Shown piece by piece: positions 33,885-45,446 of a stretch of DNA of 64,000 bases. Source of the DNA: Oscheius sp. JU75 (Eukaryota; Nematoda; Chromadorea; Rhabditida; Rhabditidae); the NCBI GenBank assembly GCA_037178855.1, contig JASJZC010000006.1, positions 1,860,001-1,924,000 of the forward strand, written 5' to 3'. Numbering within the stretch: position 1 is the stretch's first letter; each line of letters starts with the position of its first letter. The position numbers and the translations under genes were made by a program. The notes under the pieces are model-generated. The model was not told where the DNA came from. It did not search any database and saw nothing but the letters and a program-made list of their open reading frames with translations.

Positions 33885-34316
33885 GTTTCAGCCAAAGGAG
33901 AATCTTGATTCCTTTGACTATTGTAGACAAAACGCAGATATCGATCGAATCTGCCAGCTGCTGGCTGGAGTTGCTTGCGAAAAAAGAAGTTTTTGGACAA
34001 TGTCGCTGAGCCGTCTGAAGAAAGATGCCTGTCAGGCGAGCGGAAGACCAAGAGGAGTGAAGCCGATAGGTTGAGACGAGCTCGGATGAGCGACGAGCAG
34101 AAAGTTACTGAAAAAGAGCAGAAAAAACGCCAAAGAGCGGTGGAGCCGGCAGCCATGGATCAGGCGGAAATGTTAAGGAAGTTGGCGGAGCTTCTGGGAG
34201 GACAATTTTTCGACAGTGACGACACCGGTCCTCTTTCCTCTCTTCACCACCCCTCGACCTTTCTGCCTTCCAATCCAACGGGTACACAGACACGACTACT
34301 ACTAACAACAATCTGA
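33885..34316 (+). other. Overlapping open frames, possible decayed gene
   Basis: Frame one (33885-34074) starts MFQPKENLDSFDYCRQNAD. A shifted frame (33975-34316) carries a basic, charged stretch SEADRLRRARMSDEQKVTEK followed by AEMLRKLAELLGG. The two could be a single coding region broken by one frameshift near 33975. Highly charged repeats of this type occur in several transposon and nuclear proteins, so the family cannot be named. Confidence 0.25.
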
Positions 34317-34559
34317 TCAGTCTTCTCGGCAATGTGGCTTTTCCAGCTCTCGGCGAGTTCAGATTTCGAAATTGTTTCATTGGTACTTTGTTATGCGTGA
34401 GCTACTCAAGATGCAACTTTCGAAGTCTAGTAGTCTGAGGTGGCTCTCAAGCATGAGTATACTGCATAAGGTTTCTTTCTGTTTTGTTTCACAAATTACT
34501 GAAGAACTCTGTATGAGTAATACTATTGCTGAAGGGAACGGTACGTCTAGGATACAAAA

Positions 34560-36480
34560 GGTTATTTATTTATTTATTACGATTTCAACGTGTTCACGTT
34601 TCGCATTCTATGCTGGTTCCATTGGGCTTGATCTTTTCTAGCCACTCGCATCCAACTTTGTCCCATTTCGCCTGTGAAACTGTCACTCCATCTGGGTTTC
34701 GGTCGTCCTGATGGTCTGATTGCTCTCCAAGGGCGCCATTCCAGCACTCGTCTCGTCCATGTGTCCGCGTATGATATTTTCCTTGCAAAGTTCCATTTTC
34801 TTATAGCCCATCTCTCTCTAACATCTGCGACTTTGGTCCTCTCCATGAGCCAGTTGTTTGTCCGCCTATCCAGCAAAGTGACACCAAGACATCTTCGGAG
34901 CATTCTTCTCTGAGCGATCACTAGTTTCGTACAGTCCCGTTCTCGAAGAGTCCATGTTTCGCTTGCATAAAGGAGGGCCGGTTCAATACAGGATATGAAG
35001 ATTTTTCTCTTGTGTCGAATGGAAACGGTCCTGCTGGTAAGAAGTTGGTGGAACTTGTTAAAACATCCCCAAGCAACACGGATCCTTCTGGAGATTTCAA
35101 GGGCTGGGTTCCTGTCAAACGAAATTCTTTGGCCCAAGTAGATTGCTTCGGTCTTGTATTGGATCCTCTCTCCTTCTATCTTGATAACTGCTGGTCGTCT
35201 GTTGTACATAACGAATGTCTTTTCCATGTTCCAATTCTAATCCTACTGTCTTGCTGGCATCGGATAGTTCTTGAAGCATTTGTTCAGCTGCGGCAGCGGA
35301 AGTAGAGACTAATACTATATCATCCGCAAAACGAAGATTTGAGAGCCATTGTCCTTGAATGTCAATACCTTTTTCATTCCAGTCCAAACTTCTGAATACC
35401 GTTTCCATGGTGGCAGAAAAGAGAGCCGGCGAAATTGTGTCCCCTTGTCTCACTCCTCGTTGGACATCCAGTTCAACTGATCCACCAACTGCGTTGACTT
35501 GGACTTTGACGTACATGTAGATGTTGTAGAGGAGGCGAATGAATTTGGCCGGAACTCCTTGTGTGTAGAGCGATTTCCAAACGGCTGGATGCTCAATCGT
35601 GTCGAATGCCTTTTTGTAATCAATGACGACTAGGAAGAGAGGTAGATTGTATTCTTGGCTTCTTTGGATGAGCTCGTTTACGACCAGAATATGATGAGAT
35701 GTTGAAAATCCTTTCCGGAAGCCTGCCTGATCAGATGTCTGATTGAATTCCAGTGTTTGCAACATTCTCTGCCCAATAATTGCCGTCAGTACCTTGTAGA
35801 TTGTGGACATGACAGCTATAGGCCGGTAGTTTTTGGTCTCCAGGGGGCTACCCTTCTTGAACAGTAATTTGATCGTAGAGTCAGCTAACGTTTCAGGAGT
35901 CTTTTCGTCTTCAATGATCTTGTTAAACATGACAGAGAGAGGAGCAGCTATGATGTCTTTCGCAACCAGCAGCATGTCGTTTGTAACCTTGTCATGTCCA
36001 GGAGACTTGCTATTTTTCAGCTTTGTGATGGCTTTTTTGACTTCTTCCGGTAATATTGAGAGGATGGTTTCTTCGTCATCCATCTGCGGAAGTTGTCGAG
36101 GATTTGCAGCCGTGTAGAGATCGTTGTAAAACTTCCGAATGACATCTCTGACTGTGGAGGGTGAAGAACAGACAGTACCGTGTGCGTCGACCAGCTGTGT
36201 GAGACGTGTCCTTGTCACTTTGTTGGAAGTCAGCGCCTTTTTCAAGCTCTTGCCCCGGGCGACGGCCTCGTGAACTCGTTGGAAGTGTTTTGACCGTAGG
36301 TCTTCTTTGATGGATTCCCGAAGAGCTTTGTTGGCAATTGAAAATTCGGTAATAGTTCGGCAGGTGGCCCCGTTCGTTCAAAAGGATTTTCGCGCACTTT
36401 TTCTTTTTGGCGGGTTTTGAACTTTCTTCACGATCTTGATGTTCTCCGCTGTTCTTCGTCATTTTTTTGGTGTTTTCCGC
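34560..36480 (-). mobile_element. RTE-type LINE, 5'-truncated, with frameshifted RT
   Basis: Minus strand. The frame 36245-35115 encodes most of a reverse transcriptase: KSPGHDKVTNDML, NYRPIAVMSTIYKVLT, VVIDYKKAFDTIEH, RGVRQGDTISPALFSATMET and the catalytic RFADDIVL. A frameshift near 35225 moves the C-terminal domain to the frame 35227-34577 (IYLGQRISF; IAQRRMLRRCLGVTLLDR; SGRPKPRWSDS). Upstream, 36245-36340 continues the N-terminal RT in another frame. The endonuclease is absent. The 3' end carries a short AAAT/TTTA-type simple repeat at 34563-34578, as RTE elements often do. A second copy of this 3' end sits at 57.5 kb. Confidence 0.85.
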
Positions 36481-36544
36481 CTTCTCTCCTACTTTCTCTG
36501 CATTTTTTTAAATATCAAAACAGTAGGAGGATAATAGAAGTATT

Positions 36545-36790
36545 GGTATCGCGTAAATTCTGGGAATGGTTCACGGCTCGGTGGACGTAGCCATGATGAA
36601 CAGTCTGAAGATATGGCTTCCATTCATCGGAGTAGATAATGCTTCCCGGAGCAATTTACTTCTTGATTATCGGGATCAGAGTCGCAGCCGTACGGTCCTC
36701 GACCCAGAAGACTCTACATTCATTTGTACTGCGAGAGCACATTCCAAAGAGCCAGGGGCCTTAATCCATGGAAACTATTCGGATAAGTCT
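36545..36790 (-). mobile_element. Merlin (IS1016/ISXO2-like) transposase remnant
   Basis: The minus strand reads FWVEDRTAATLIPIIKK, a stop, then IAPGSIIYSDEWKPYL and YVHRAVNHSQN. This is the pattern of the ISXO2-like transposase core (vxDRtaxTLlPii...I.PGttIiSDeW.aY...gyxHxtVNHS). An in-frame stop and missing flanks mark it as a fossil. Confidence 0.6.
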
Positions 36791-37054
36791 ATACACTACC
36801 CTGGGTCCGTCGGAAGTAATTATTCAAACGATGTCTTTTAACTTTAATCTGTATACCTTTTGATGCGTTCTCTATTTTGCCTCGGAATATTATTTTGGAG
36901 AGGAGAAAATTTGCCTACAGAAGGCAAATTTGAATAGCGCTTTTCAAGGAAATTATATGACCATTTTTTCAAAAAAGTGACTTTGGCCAATCCACAGAAT
37001 TATAAACGCACTCTAGAGAAGTCTAGGTTTAATCAATAAAGAGTAAAATTGATA

Positions 37055-37504
37055 TCAGTAGTCAGTAGCGGCTCCACAGCGTTGAATCAGCTGGAACATA
37101 CGATTATCAAGGCTCAAGTAGAGGGCGTCGATGAATTTCTGGTCGATTCGGTGCCAGGCGGCAATGATAGCGAGCTTCAGCTCGTCCACGTTTCGATATG
37201 TCCTGTACAATTGCTTCAAATGATGTTCCACTGCAGCATTACTGAAAGACAGTACCTCTGCTTGTTCACGGGTAGTTTGCCGATTGTTCTCGTTCCCGAG
37301 CTGCAGCAGCTTCGATTCATCAAAAGTTGATCTTGGCTCATCTACAACGCTTTTCTCCAGACCGAAAGCGATGAAACCACAACTGGCATACCCCCATGGA
37401 CGTCGTTCCTTGGCCATAAACATCGTTGATATCAGCCGCTGTTTGGGCTCCATTCGTGCCTTTGAGGAACTCATGTCGCAGATGGTAGGGCGGTAGGTCA
37501 TCAA
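37055..37504 (-). mobile_element. Tc1/mariner transposase C-terminal remnant
   Basis: The minus-strand frame ends with YRNVDELKLAIIAAWHRIDQ and LSLDNRMFQLIQRCGAATDY and then a stop, the normal C-terminus of Tc1-type transposases. The upstream DD34E signature is not recognisable, and terminal inverted repeats were not identified. Confidence 0.6.
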
Positions 37505-37893
37505 TGGTCCAGATTAAAACGAACAGAGAATAAGAAGAAAAAGAGAAGTGGTGTCTTGCATGGTGGTGGTAGAGGACTGAGTGAGCTACACGAGGTGCTA
37601 CAACAATAGCTCGGACGTTGTTGTACACAAGACAAAGGGCATGCTTACAATAAGCGAAAAAACTTATTTACCAATCCAATATATTCGTACGGTACAGTCG
37701 CTTAGCATCGTGCAACTGGAAACTCCTCTGAAATTCTCGTTGAGAGAAGCTTATCTTTGACCTACAGATTCTTCTTCATCGATGCGTTCTTCTCTTTCGT
37801 ATTTTTCGATTATGTAGCTGACTGTTTTCTGATAATGGGCTGTTATCGCTTTCAATTTTAAATGCATTGTCATTCGGTAGATGAGAATTATAT

Positions 37894-39092
37894 TCAAGAA
37901 GTACTTTTCTTTCGTGCTCCAATACAATGTGTATAGTCTCTGTATCGAGAAGGGTTTGTCAGGAATTTTCTGAAATGGAAATTATTCAACGAACAGTGGA
38001 AAATAAATAGAGGAATGAACGAACTTATATATTCAAAATGAACTTATACCGTCGGTAGAGTATCTCCCAAAATGTTATACCGATTGAATAAATGCCGCAC
38101 TGACGCAAATCGAGTGTATTCGTGTCGTTTTCCGCGAACAATTCCGGTGCCATGTATATGGGAGTTGCTCTTCTATAAACGTATTTTTTTATAAAATCAT
38201 TTGCTCAACGAACAATTACCTGAAAGTTAAATTGAATGCCCAAAGTCTGCAATTTTTACGCATGTCCGCGTAGAATCCAATAGCAACCTAAACATATAGG
38301 ATAACAATACCGTCCACCTCTCTGCCTGTCTCTCACTCAGTCTTTCTGTCTCTCTCTCTCTCTCTCTGTCTTGCCTACTTCAAAGAGTTCAACTACAGAT
38401 GAACAATATCCATCGCGTGTAAATGTCTCTCTTTCTCTGTTTTTCTCTCTCTTTGTTTCTGTCTCTCTCTGTCTTTTTGTTTCTTAGTATTCCTGTCTCT
38501 GTCTCGCTTAATTCAAAGGTTTTAAATCCAGATGAGCAATATCCTTCATGTGTAAATAGGCCACGCCGTAAACTATTTGCAGCATCCAAAAGTAGGCCTG
38601 TTCAGGTATATAATGGTATTGATTTTTTAGGTTAATTGCTAAAATATTGCTGGATCTCACCAAGTTACCATCAGCGAGGGTGCCACCCAAAACCTCCATC
38701 ACATATCCCTCCTCACGTTTGAATTTTATATACGTGCCGAAGACTTCCACAAAATTCAAATGTCTCCCTTTCTGAAGTAGTGATAAAAGAGAGGTAGGAT
38801 CTATACCAGGCTCAAGAGCATTTCCACTTTCTTCCTAGAGTTCCCGTCAAACTTTTTAAAGGTTTTAACGCAAACCTTTCTAAAATATTGATTTGAACTT
38901 TTGCAGGATATAAGCTCACCCTAAATCTGTCACGTTGGCCGTAGAAACAACATCTTCTCTTCCGTGGTTCAATCGGTGCAAGTCGGATATGTTCTCGAAC
39001 CGGAAGATGGGTACAGAAGCTTCAACACTGTCGTTATCTGCTTGGAATGCTGGATTAACGAGTTCTTGTCCATTACCACTCCAAGGCATCAT
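37894..39092 (-). pseudogene. Serine/threonine-type protein kinase gene, decaying
   Basis: Minus-strand exons near 39092-38920, 38879-38807, 38771-38661, 38597-38511, 38287-about 38240, 38172-38050 and 37969-37894. Kinase landmarks: KVCVKTFKK (beta-3 Lys), EEGYVMEVLGGTLADG (hinge), FWMLQIVYGVAYLH and HLDLKP (catalytic loop), CVKIADFG, TPIYMAPELF (APE) and YSIGITFWEILYRR. Unlike the pseudokinases nearby, the catalytic residues are present. Lesions: the exon with HLDLKP lacks a GT donor (AA|TTAAGC), and the DFG exon has a stop that a single restored base would remove. A second copy of the HLDLKP exon at 38379-38425 has a good donor (GTAGGC) but a stop codon in place of the catalytic Asp. No clear glycine loop is seen. 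The Tc-type element at 39158 sits just upstream of the start. Confidence 0.6.
38318..38510 (+). repeat. CT-rich simple repeat between duplicated kinase exons
   Basis: Runs of TCTCTCTGTCTCT flank and separate the two copies of the catalytic-loop exon, which may have favoured the duplication by slippage or unequal exchange. Confidence 0.7.
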
Positions 39093-39157
39093 TGTTACGA
39101 TCCATCTCGGCGACTGACTTCTTTACTAGTTGCATCCCTGAGGTCGAAATCACAATA

Positions 39158-40439
39158 CAGGGTGCGGCATAATTACGGTAACAACATGCGCGCGCGCGGA
39201 AATTCATTTTTTGAGAATTTACAAATTCATTTAAGTTTTTTCTGCTTTTCTCTCAATAGCCATTTATGTTCTCTAATATTTAACACCAAATATGTCTCAG
39301 TTTTTAGCATGAACAAACCGTCACCTCATCGTGCATCAATCGTTCACCTTCATCGAGATGGCATCGAGCGTCCGAGATCTCCAGACGGCTCAACGTGTCC
39401 CGCGAGCTAGTCTCCACCACATTAGCACGGTTCAAGGAGCTGGGAAGTCTGGCTGAACGTTGTGGACCTGGAAGACCAATTTCTGTAATGACTACAACCA
39501 ATATCAAGAAAGTTATCGATCGTCTTCAAAAGAACCCGGCCCGTTCGGTACGCAAAATGGCGAAAGATATAGGAATTTCGGGACGCTCGATGGGTAGAAT
39601 CATTGAAAAGAAGTTGAAGAAGAAGTATTACAAGCAAACCAATGACCAATATCTCTCACTAGCAGCCAAAGCAAAGAGAAAGGATCGAGCCACCGAGTTG
39701 CTGAGACGTTTCCGACGCGGAGCGCACAAGACGATCCTGTTCACTGATGAAAAAGTATTCACCGTGGAGCAGTTCTTGAATAAGCAGAATGACCGAATCT
39801 ACTCCAGTTCGAAGCCAAAAGTGACCATACAACGAACCGGCTACCCAAAAAGTGTCATGGTCTTTGCCGGTATCACTTCTGACGGAAAGTCTCCTCTCAT
39901 TTTCGTTCCTCAAGGAATCAAGATCAACGGCAACAATTATCTCGACATGCTGAAGAGCCAACTTATGCCCTGGGCAAAAGACACTTTGGAAACAAGCACT
40001 TCTGCTTTCAACAGGACGGAGCTCCAGCTCACAAGCATCATTCCGTTCAAGCATGGTGCAGGCAGAACTTCCCAGACTTTATCGACTTTAACCAATGGCC
40101 CCCTTCGTCTCCGGATCTCAATCCGCTGGATTACTCTGTTTGGAGTGTTCTCGAAGCTAAAGCCTGCTCAAAGCCACACAAGAACATTGACTCCCTGAAG
40201 AGAGCACTGGAGAAGGCATGGAATGAATTAGATGTTGTGTACCTGGGCGCCACCGTCGACGCCTTCACCAAGAGACTTCAAGCCTGTATCGACGCTGATG
40301 GCGACCTCTTTGAATGTTAACATGTCATTTTGTTTAGTTTTTTATAGCAAATAAAACCTATATGGTCGTTTTTCTTGTTATGCTCGACTTGGGTTTTTAC
40401 GTAGCAAATACTTTGTTACCGTAATTATGCCGCACCCTG
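39158..40439 (+). mobile_element. DD37D mariner-type (maT-like) transposon, copy 1
   Basis: 1,282 bp, bounded by TA on both sides, with terminal inverted repeats CAGGGTGCGGCATAATTACG and its inverse. It encodes one transposase gene on the plus strand. A closely related copy lies at 46.5 kb, with slightly different ends. Confidence 0.9.
39309..40320 (+). pseudogene. DD37D transposase, two frameshifts
   Basis: Starts MNKPSPHRASIVHLHRDG. A frameshift near 39365 leads into a helix-turn-helix block (ISRRLNVSRELVSTTLARF). The catalytic core reads ILFTDEKVFTVEQ (first Asp), FQQDGAPAHK (second Asp) and SPDLNPLDYSVW (third Asp), with 37 residues between the last two, hence DD37D. A second frameshift near 40005 separates the first Asp from the rest. 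The protein ends GDLFEC with TAA at 40318. Catalytic residues are present, but the gene is dead as read. Confidence 0.8.
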
Positions 40440-40464
40440 TACTTTGGTACTACACGAACTCTAT

Positions 40465-40690
40465 CTAGTTCAAAATGTCCAAAAGTGCCTGTGTGCCTGT
40501 CTGAAGCCTTAATTGGTAATTTGTCACACATACATTGTGACAGCAATTACTCTTTGCAAGTCAAGTCAAATCGAGTCAGTTTTAGAGATGCGTCTCAGGA
40601 AGAACGTTGCTCCTGTCAGGGTAGCTCGACTGGAACACCTAACTGTTACTCGAGCCCCAACGGGGCACCAGCCAAACTTGTTATCCAAAT
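40465..40690 (+). repeat. Solo copy of the hairpin-ended (Helitron-like) repeat
   Basis: It starts with a TCC...GTGCCTGTCTGAAGCC phrase, has an inverted repeat around GTCACAC...TGTGACAG, and ends GAGCCCCAACGGGGC plus a spacer and AAACTTGTTAT. It matches the tandem units at 12.9-14.0 kb in layout and is the shortest complete copy (about 225 bp). Confidence 0.5.
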
Positions 40691-40737
40691 GTCCATAACT
40701 CTAATTAAAACAGTTGCAAACAGCACTCAGTTTGTTC

Positions 40738-41146
40738 AAGGGACAGTTCAGTTATGGGTAAACGGCGCGTTTTTTTCAAACAAGTCCTGCAACGAACTTC
40801 CCTGAATAGTTTTGATTTGCATTTTTTTATGGTTAACTCTTATTTTCTCAATTTCTAAATGTGCTCAATCGATTCAGGGTCAAATTCCAACATAGAGTAG
40901 AAAAATTACCGAGAAAAATAGAGTAGCTGTCAATTTCGTCAATATCTTCCGTTTTCCTTGGCAATTTTTCTGTCAAAGTGGACGAATCTAATTTAACGGC
41001 GAATCGATTGAACACACTTAAAAATCGATGAAATGTGTGTATAGTCCCGAAAAATTTAAATCGAGCTTATTCAAGTACGGTCGTTGCGAGACCTGTTAGA
41101 AAAAAAGTGCGCCATTTACCCGTTCACCATAAATAGACTGTCCCTT
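40738..41146. mobile_element. Fold-back MITE with long imperfect inverted repeats
   Basis: Left end AAGGGACAGTTC...TTATGGGTAAACGGCGCG and right end CGCCATTTACCC...TAGACTGTCCCTT are inverse copies over about 65-75 bp. An inner pair (TCAATCGATTC and GAATCGATTGA) extends the symmetry. It is non-coding. Target duplication not resolved. Confidence 0.6.
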
Positions 41147-42104
41147 TAAAGAAATTTTCATTGATCAGTAATGTCGGAAATGCTGTCATTCTTTGTGTCC
41201 TCTTTCTTCACTTCGTCTGTCCCAACTGCAGTAACTCTACTGCTGACGTTTTCTCAGATGGTAGCTGTGGAGATTGAATCGAAGCTTGGCCACCGCTCTT
41301 AAAACATTTTCTGGATTCTATTTTCTATGTAGACCCATCTTATCCACGCTTTTCATAAATATTTTAAAGGCCTGTTGTACTTCTTGAGATTCAGCGCTGA
41401 TGAACTTCTTCAGCATAGGAAGGAGATCACGGAAGTTGGTGGGCTCCTGAAAACGGGGCAGCTATCAGGCAAAACAGTTGAATTGTTGCACAACCGTCTT
41501 TTCAGGCAAAAAGAAACTTTTCTCTTTTTCCAAAAATCTGATGTATACCATAGCAATGCCCTTCTATGTGTAGAATAGGTATCAGTGTTTTGACGTGGCT
41601 GATCAGTCTGAAACTCTGGAATTGCAGACTATCTTTCTGTCTCTTTGTCTCCCTTTTCCTACATTGTTTGCAACCTGTCATATTGGATATAGTACAAAAG
41701 CTCAAAGCTATTTGCGCTGGCGTTAGCTGAGGACAAAAGCGAGAAAGAGTACGACCAAAAGTGTCTTATCAGTAAGCGTACCAGCAAGGCAACTGATTGC
41801 GTCTTTCGCATGCCTGTAATCACTGACTTTTCGGAAGCACAGACAATTTCTCGCCAGGGTTTTGTTGTGTAGACGAGTGTGGTAAATGCACCGAGAGAAG
41901 GTATTGTCGTGGTGAGAAATAAAAAAAGTGTAACCAGTTGTTTACTTTAGAGGAACAAATCTGTGATTGGAAAACCTTTTGTTGCTATTATTAGAGAAAC
42001 AGAAACAAGTCAGTGGTGAAACAGTTCACAAATTTTTTATGAGTCCCAATGATCGCTCTCCAAACAGCGCTCTTACGTCGCCCGGGAAACATTTTGCTAA
42101 TATA
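41147..42104. other. Intergenic, nothing recognised
   Basis: No exon, RNA gene or repeat could be supported. Confidence 0.35.
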
Positions 42105-42274
42105 CAGTCAACTCTCGATATAGTAGACACGCGAAAAAAGTCTACTATTTGGTGAAGTCTACTAAACCGAGAGGGAAAATCAACTGTATTCTACTATTGG
42201 AGCAAAATTTTTGTCTACTATATGGTGAATTCTACTACAGTATATCGGGTGTCTACTATATCGAGAGGTGACTG
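42105..42274. mobile_element. pogo-like MITE (TA-flanked), intact copy
   Basis: 170 bp bounded by TA, with terminal inverted repeats CAGTCAACTCTCGATATAGT / its inverse (one or two mismatches). The interior is itself nearly palindromic around GTCTACTA words. TA targets and CAGT(C/T)AACTCTCG ends suit the pogo/Tigger group. Two further copies lie at 43.9-45.7 kb. Confidence 0.75.
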
Positions 42275-42299
42275 TAATTTATTTGCAATTATTCCAGTC

Positions 42300-42602
42300 G
42301 ACTTCCACTGCTTCACGAACCGCTGTACCGTCCGGAGAGGAATCTTCATTCGGAGCCTTTTCTCCATTTTGGACGAGGCGAGCGATGGCTTCTAGCCGGT
42401 CTTAAATTCTCCTAGCCTTCGATGAGCCAGCCAAAGTGGAGGATCTCTCTTTGTTTAAATCTCCCGAAATCTCCACATAGGAATCTGTCTCCGCCAACCC
42501 ATATTTACAACAATGTTTCAAAACATGGGATGGCTTTGTTTTGGTCCAGAGCTTCTGGATCGCAGCCTTGGAAACAGCAAAACAGAGAACGGGAGGAAGC
42601 AT
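42300..42602 (-). other. Possible transposase remnant with helix-turn-helix-like stretch
   Basis: Minus-strand frames read AAIQKLWTKTKPSHVLKHC, then LNKERSSTLAGSSKARRI and, past a stop, MEKRLRMKIPLRTVQRFVKQ. The last part resembles the helix-turn-helix of Tc1-like transposases. No catalytic core or ends were found. Confidence 0.25.
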
Positions 42603-42619
42603 ACTCTATGGCTATCTCC

Positions 42620-43881
42620 CTCACTTTTTGTGTTTTGCACAGTCGTCATTTCCCCACAAAATATTGCCTTTTTCATCGAGATTTGGATTTCTCATCACTG
42701 TTCATCAGGCCATTGTGTACCCTGGTATTGACCTAGTTATCAACAAACTCTGAAATATATATTTTTTCAACTTAATATCGAGACTACCATTTTTACAGTT
42801 GTCACTGGACTTCTAATAACACAGTGATACACAAACTTTTCATCAATAACACTACGTTCCTCTTTCGAAGAGATTCTGATTTCATCATGTTCCTCCAAGC
42901 ATTTTTATCCCCTTATTGCGAAGTTTGAAAATGAAAAACTACCAGTTAGCTTTGCCACCTGGTCGGCGGTTTTATTCCATTGCCAAGAAACTCACCAAAG
43001 AGCAAAAGCAATAACTTTTTTACAATTAAAGCAACCAAAACAGTAACTTGCCAACTCAGAAAAGTTTCTTCTTGCATTCGCTTGACTTGTCTTAACAGAA
43101 AAAGTCCACAAAAAAGTTTGTCAAGTTTTATCCCAGATTAGAGTTAACTTGTGTCGCAGACGCACGCCTCTTGCAAATTGTAAAGGTAGAATTCCATGTT
43201 TTCAAAACACTAAAGCCGAAATTTGTCCGTCGATCTATTAATGGTGGTCAAACAGTATAAGTTACAAAAAGGTTAAGTTGATCTTTTTGTGTGGTTACCT
43301 ATTGGGGTTCTCTCGCTCTCACGATCGTTTGCTTTAAATTTTTTCTCTAGTCTCAAGTTCCAATTGCTAGGTTTGCTCTATTTGCAGCTATAAACAAAGT
43401 TTGAAACCAAATATTCGTTTTTCTAACACCGGCAATGAGGCTAGCCCTTCTTCTCTTTGTACAGTACTTCTAGTAAAATAATGAAACAACATTTTTTCTG
43501 CCGATATTTGCGTCCTCACTGAAAAAAAACACTGCTTCCTCCAATTTCGGTCAATCTCAAACATTGTGATCTCCGCTCGTACGGAAACTTTGCAAAAGAG
43601 AGAAGTTTGAAGAAGAGCTGTGAAATACTTTCCAGAGCATTTATAGTGGTATTGCAGCTGTAAAACAAATAATCTCTTCAAAGCAGTTATCAAATCAAAA
43701 TCTTGTATTTTGTGCAAGAGCTTCATCTGCAACAACATTTTCCCGATATGTTCAGAATTCAGTATCAGCATGCTTTGAAACATAACATGTCGCAGTTATG
43801 AAACGAGCGTAATCTAGAAATGCAAATATGTTATACTAACAATAGTTTTTGCGTCAGATGAATCAATAAGTTTTCCATATA
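42620..43881. other. Intergenic with one repeat trace
   Basis: No supported exon. About 43132-43192 shares 'cccagattagagtt' and 'cgcctcttgcaaattgtaaag' with the Helitron-like locus at 10.4-10.55 kb. Confidence 0.35.
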
Positions 43882-43899
43882 CAGTCAACTCTCGATATA

Positions 43900-45446
43900 C
43901 ACTGCGCGTCATAATTATGAGTCACCCCTCTAAATTTGCAGTATAGAGCGCACATCGCATTTTAGAGCTTCAGGACCATTTCCAAACATTTTCTCGTGTC
44001 AAAAAACCCTTAGAAAAAAAGTTTCAGACAAGTATCTCATTTCCTTGAACCTCCATCTTCGAAAATTCAGAAAATGCCCGCGTCATAATTATGAGTTAGT
44101 GTGAACTAAACACATTTTTTATAGAGACAACAATTTATTTCGTGATGAAATAAAGTAACTAGTAATTAGTAGTGCCACCACGGGCAGCAACAACATCTAA
44201 CAATCGTCTAGGCATCGAATCTACGAGATTCTGGAGGGTAGACAGTGGAACACGACGCCAAGCGTCTTGCTTGAGGTCATCGACGTTGTTGTACTGACGG
44301 CAACCCTTGTATACATCTCGGACGATGATGCTCCAGAGATTTTCAATCGGATTCAGGTCCGGAGAGCAGGCTGGCCACGGAAGAACGTTGATTTGGTGAG
44401 ATTGGAGCCAGGCGGCAGTATGACGACTGGCATGAATCGAGGCATTGTCGTGCTGAAACGTCCAGTTTCCACCTTGAGCATGTAGGAATGGCAGTAGGTG
44501 ATCTCTGAGCACGTCCTGGTAGCCGTTCGAGTTCATGCGACAAGTCACAAATGCTATCTCCAGCTTTCCAAAGCTACTGAATCCGGCCCAAACCATTAGT
44601 GAACCGCCACCGAAGTTTCGTCGGGAAAAGTAGCGAGGCTCCTTACGAAGATCTCTCCAATAATGAGAAATACCGTCAGGACCGTCGTAGTTGAACTTTT
44701 TTCATCGCTAAAGATGATCTGAACTATGGAGATGCGCAAACGAAAAACTATTGTGGTTCCAGTTGCGACCGATGTTGCTTCGAGCAAAGTCGATTCGAGC
44801 AATCTTGTGACGATCCAGGAGACGAGGTGCGGGCTTCATTTTCTCTCTGGTGATGTTCCTGTTCCGTTTGACAGCTCTCAGGATCGTCGATTTTGAAACA
44901 TCGGCTCCCAGTTCGGCACGAACATCATTCGCCGACATCGTGCTGTTCGATACAAGGCGGCCGATACGACTTTCGTCTCTTTTAGTGAGGATTCTCGGGC
45001 GTCCGGAACTCTTCTTTCCTTCTGTGCAGCCTCTAACAACAAATCTCCGGATCGAGGTGATGGAACGGCCAAGCAATCTCGCAATTTCAGAGTTGTTCTT
45101 TCCGGCACGATGTAGAACTTCAGCTTGGGCTCTCTCTTCGGCAGAAAGACGTTTTCCACTCGGCATGTCTTTGCAGTTTAACGGGGAAACCTTCCAGGAT
45201 ATCGAACAATATGTTTACGATTTGTTTCGAGCTTTTGCCTTACATGATTCTGTGCAAGACCCATACTAACTCATAATTATGACGCGGGCGTTTTTTAAAT
45301 TTTCGAAGATGGATGTTCAAGGAAATGAGATAATTGTCTGAAACTTTTTTTCTAGGGGTTTTTTGACACGAGAAAATGTTTGGAAATGGTTCTGAAGCTC
45401 TATACTGCAAATTTAGGGGGGTGACTCATAATTATGACGCGCAGTG
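43900..45446 (-). mobile_element. DD34E Tc1/Tc3-type transposon with long IR/DR ends
   Basis: 1,547 bp with inverted repeats of about 200 bp. Each end contains the word GCGTCATAATTATGAGT twice: about 43905 and 44084 on the left, about 45270 and 45425 on the right in inverse. This is the IR/DR arrangement of some Tc1 families, with doubled transposase-binding sites. It is flanked by TA inside the MITE. Confidence 0.85.
44159..45166 (-). pseudogene. DD34E transposase with internal frameshifts
   Basis: Starts MPSGKRLSAEERAQAEVLHR with two helix-turn-helix blocks (NSEIARLLGRSITSIRRF and VSKSTILRAVKRN). IIFSDEK (first Asp) is in a shifted frame near 44720. MVWAGFSSFG, FQHDNASIHASR (second Asp) and [11 protein letters not shown] (Glu) follow, with 34 residues between the last two. 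It ends GGTTNY with TAA at 44159. Frameshifts near 44765, 44695 and 44600 make it non-functional. Confidence 0.8.

Noticed and set aside
41375-41580. 67-codon plus-strand frame
   Set aside because: No splice context, motif or codon bias; expected by chance in a gene-poor region.
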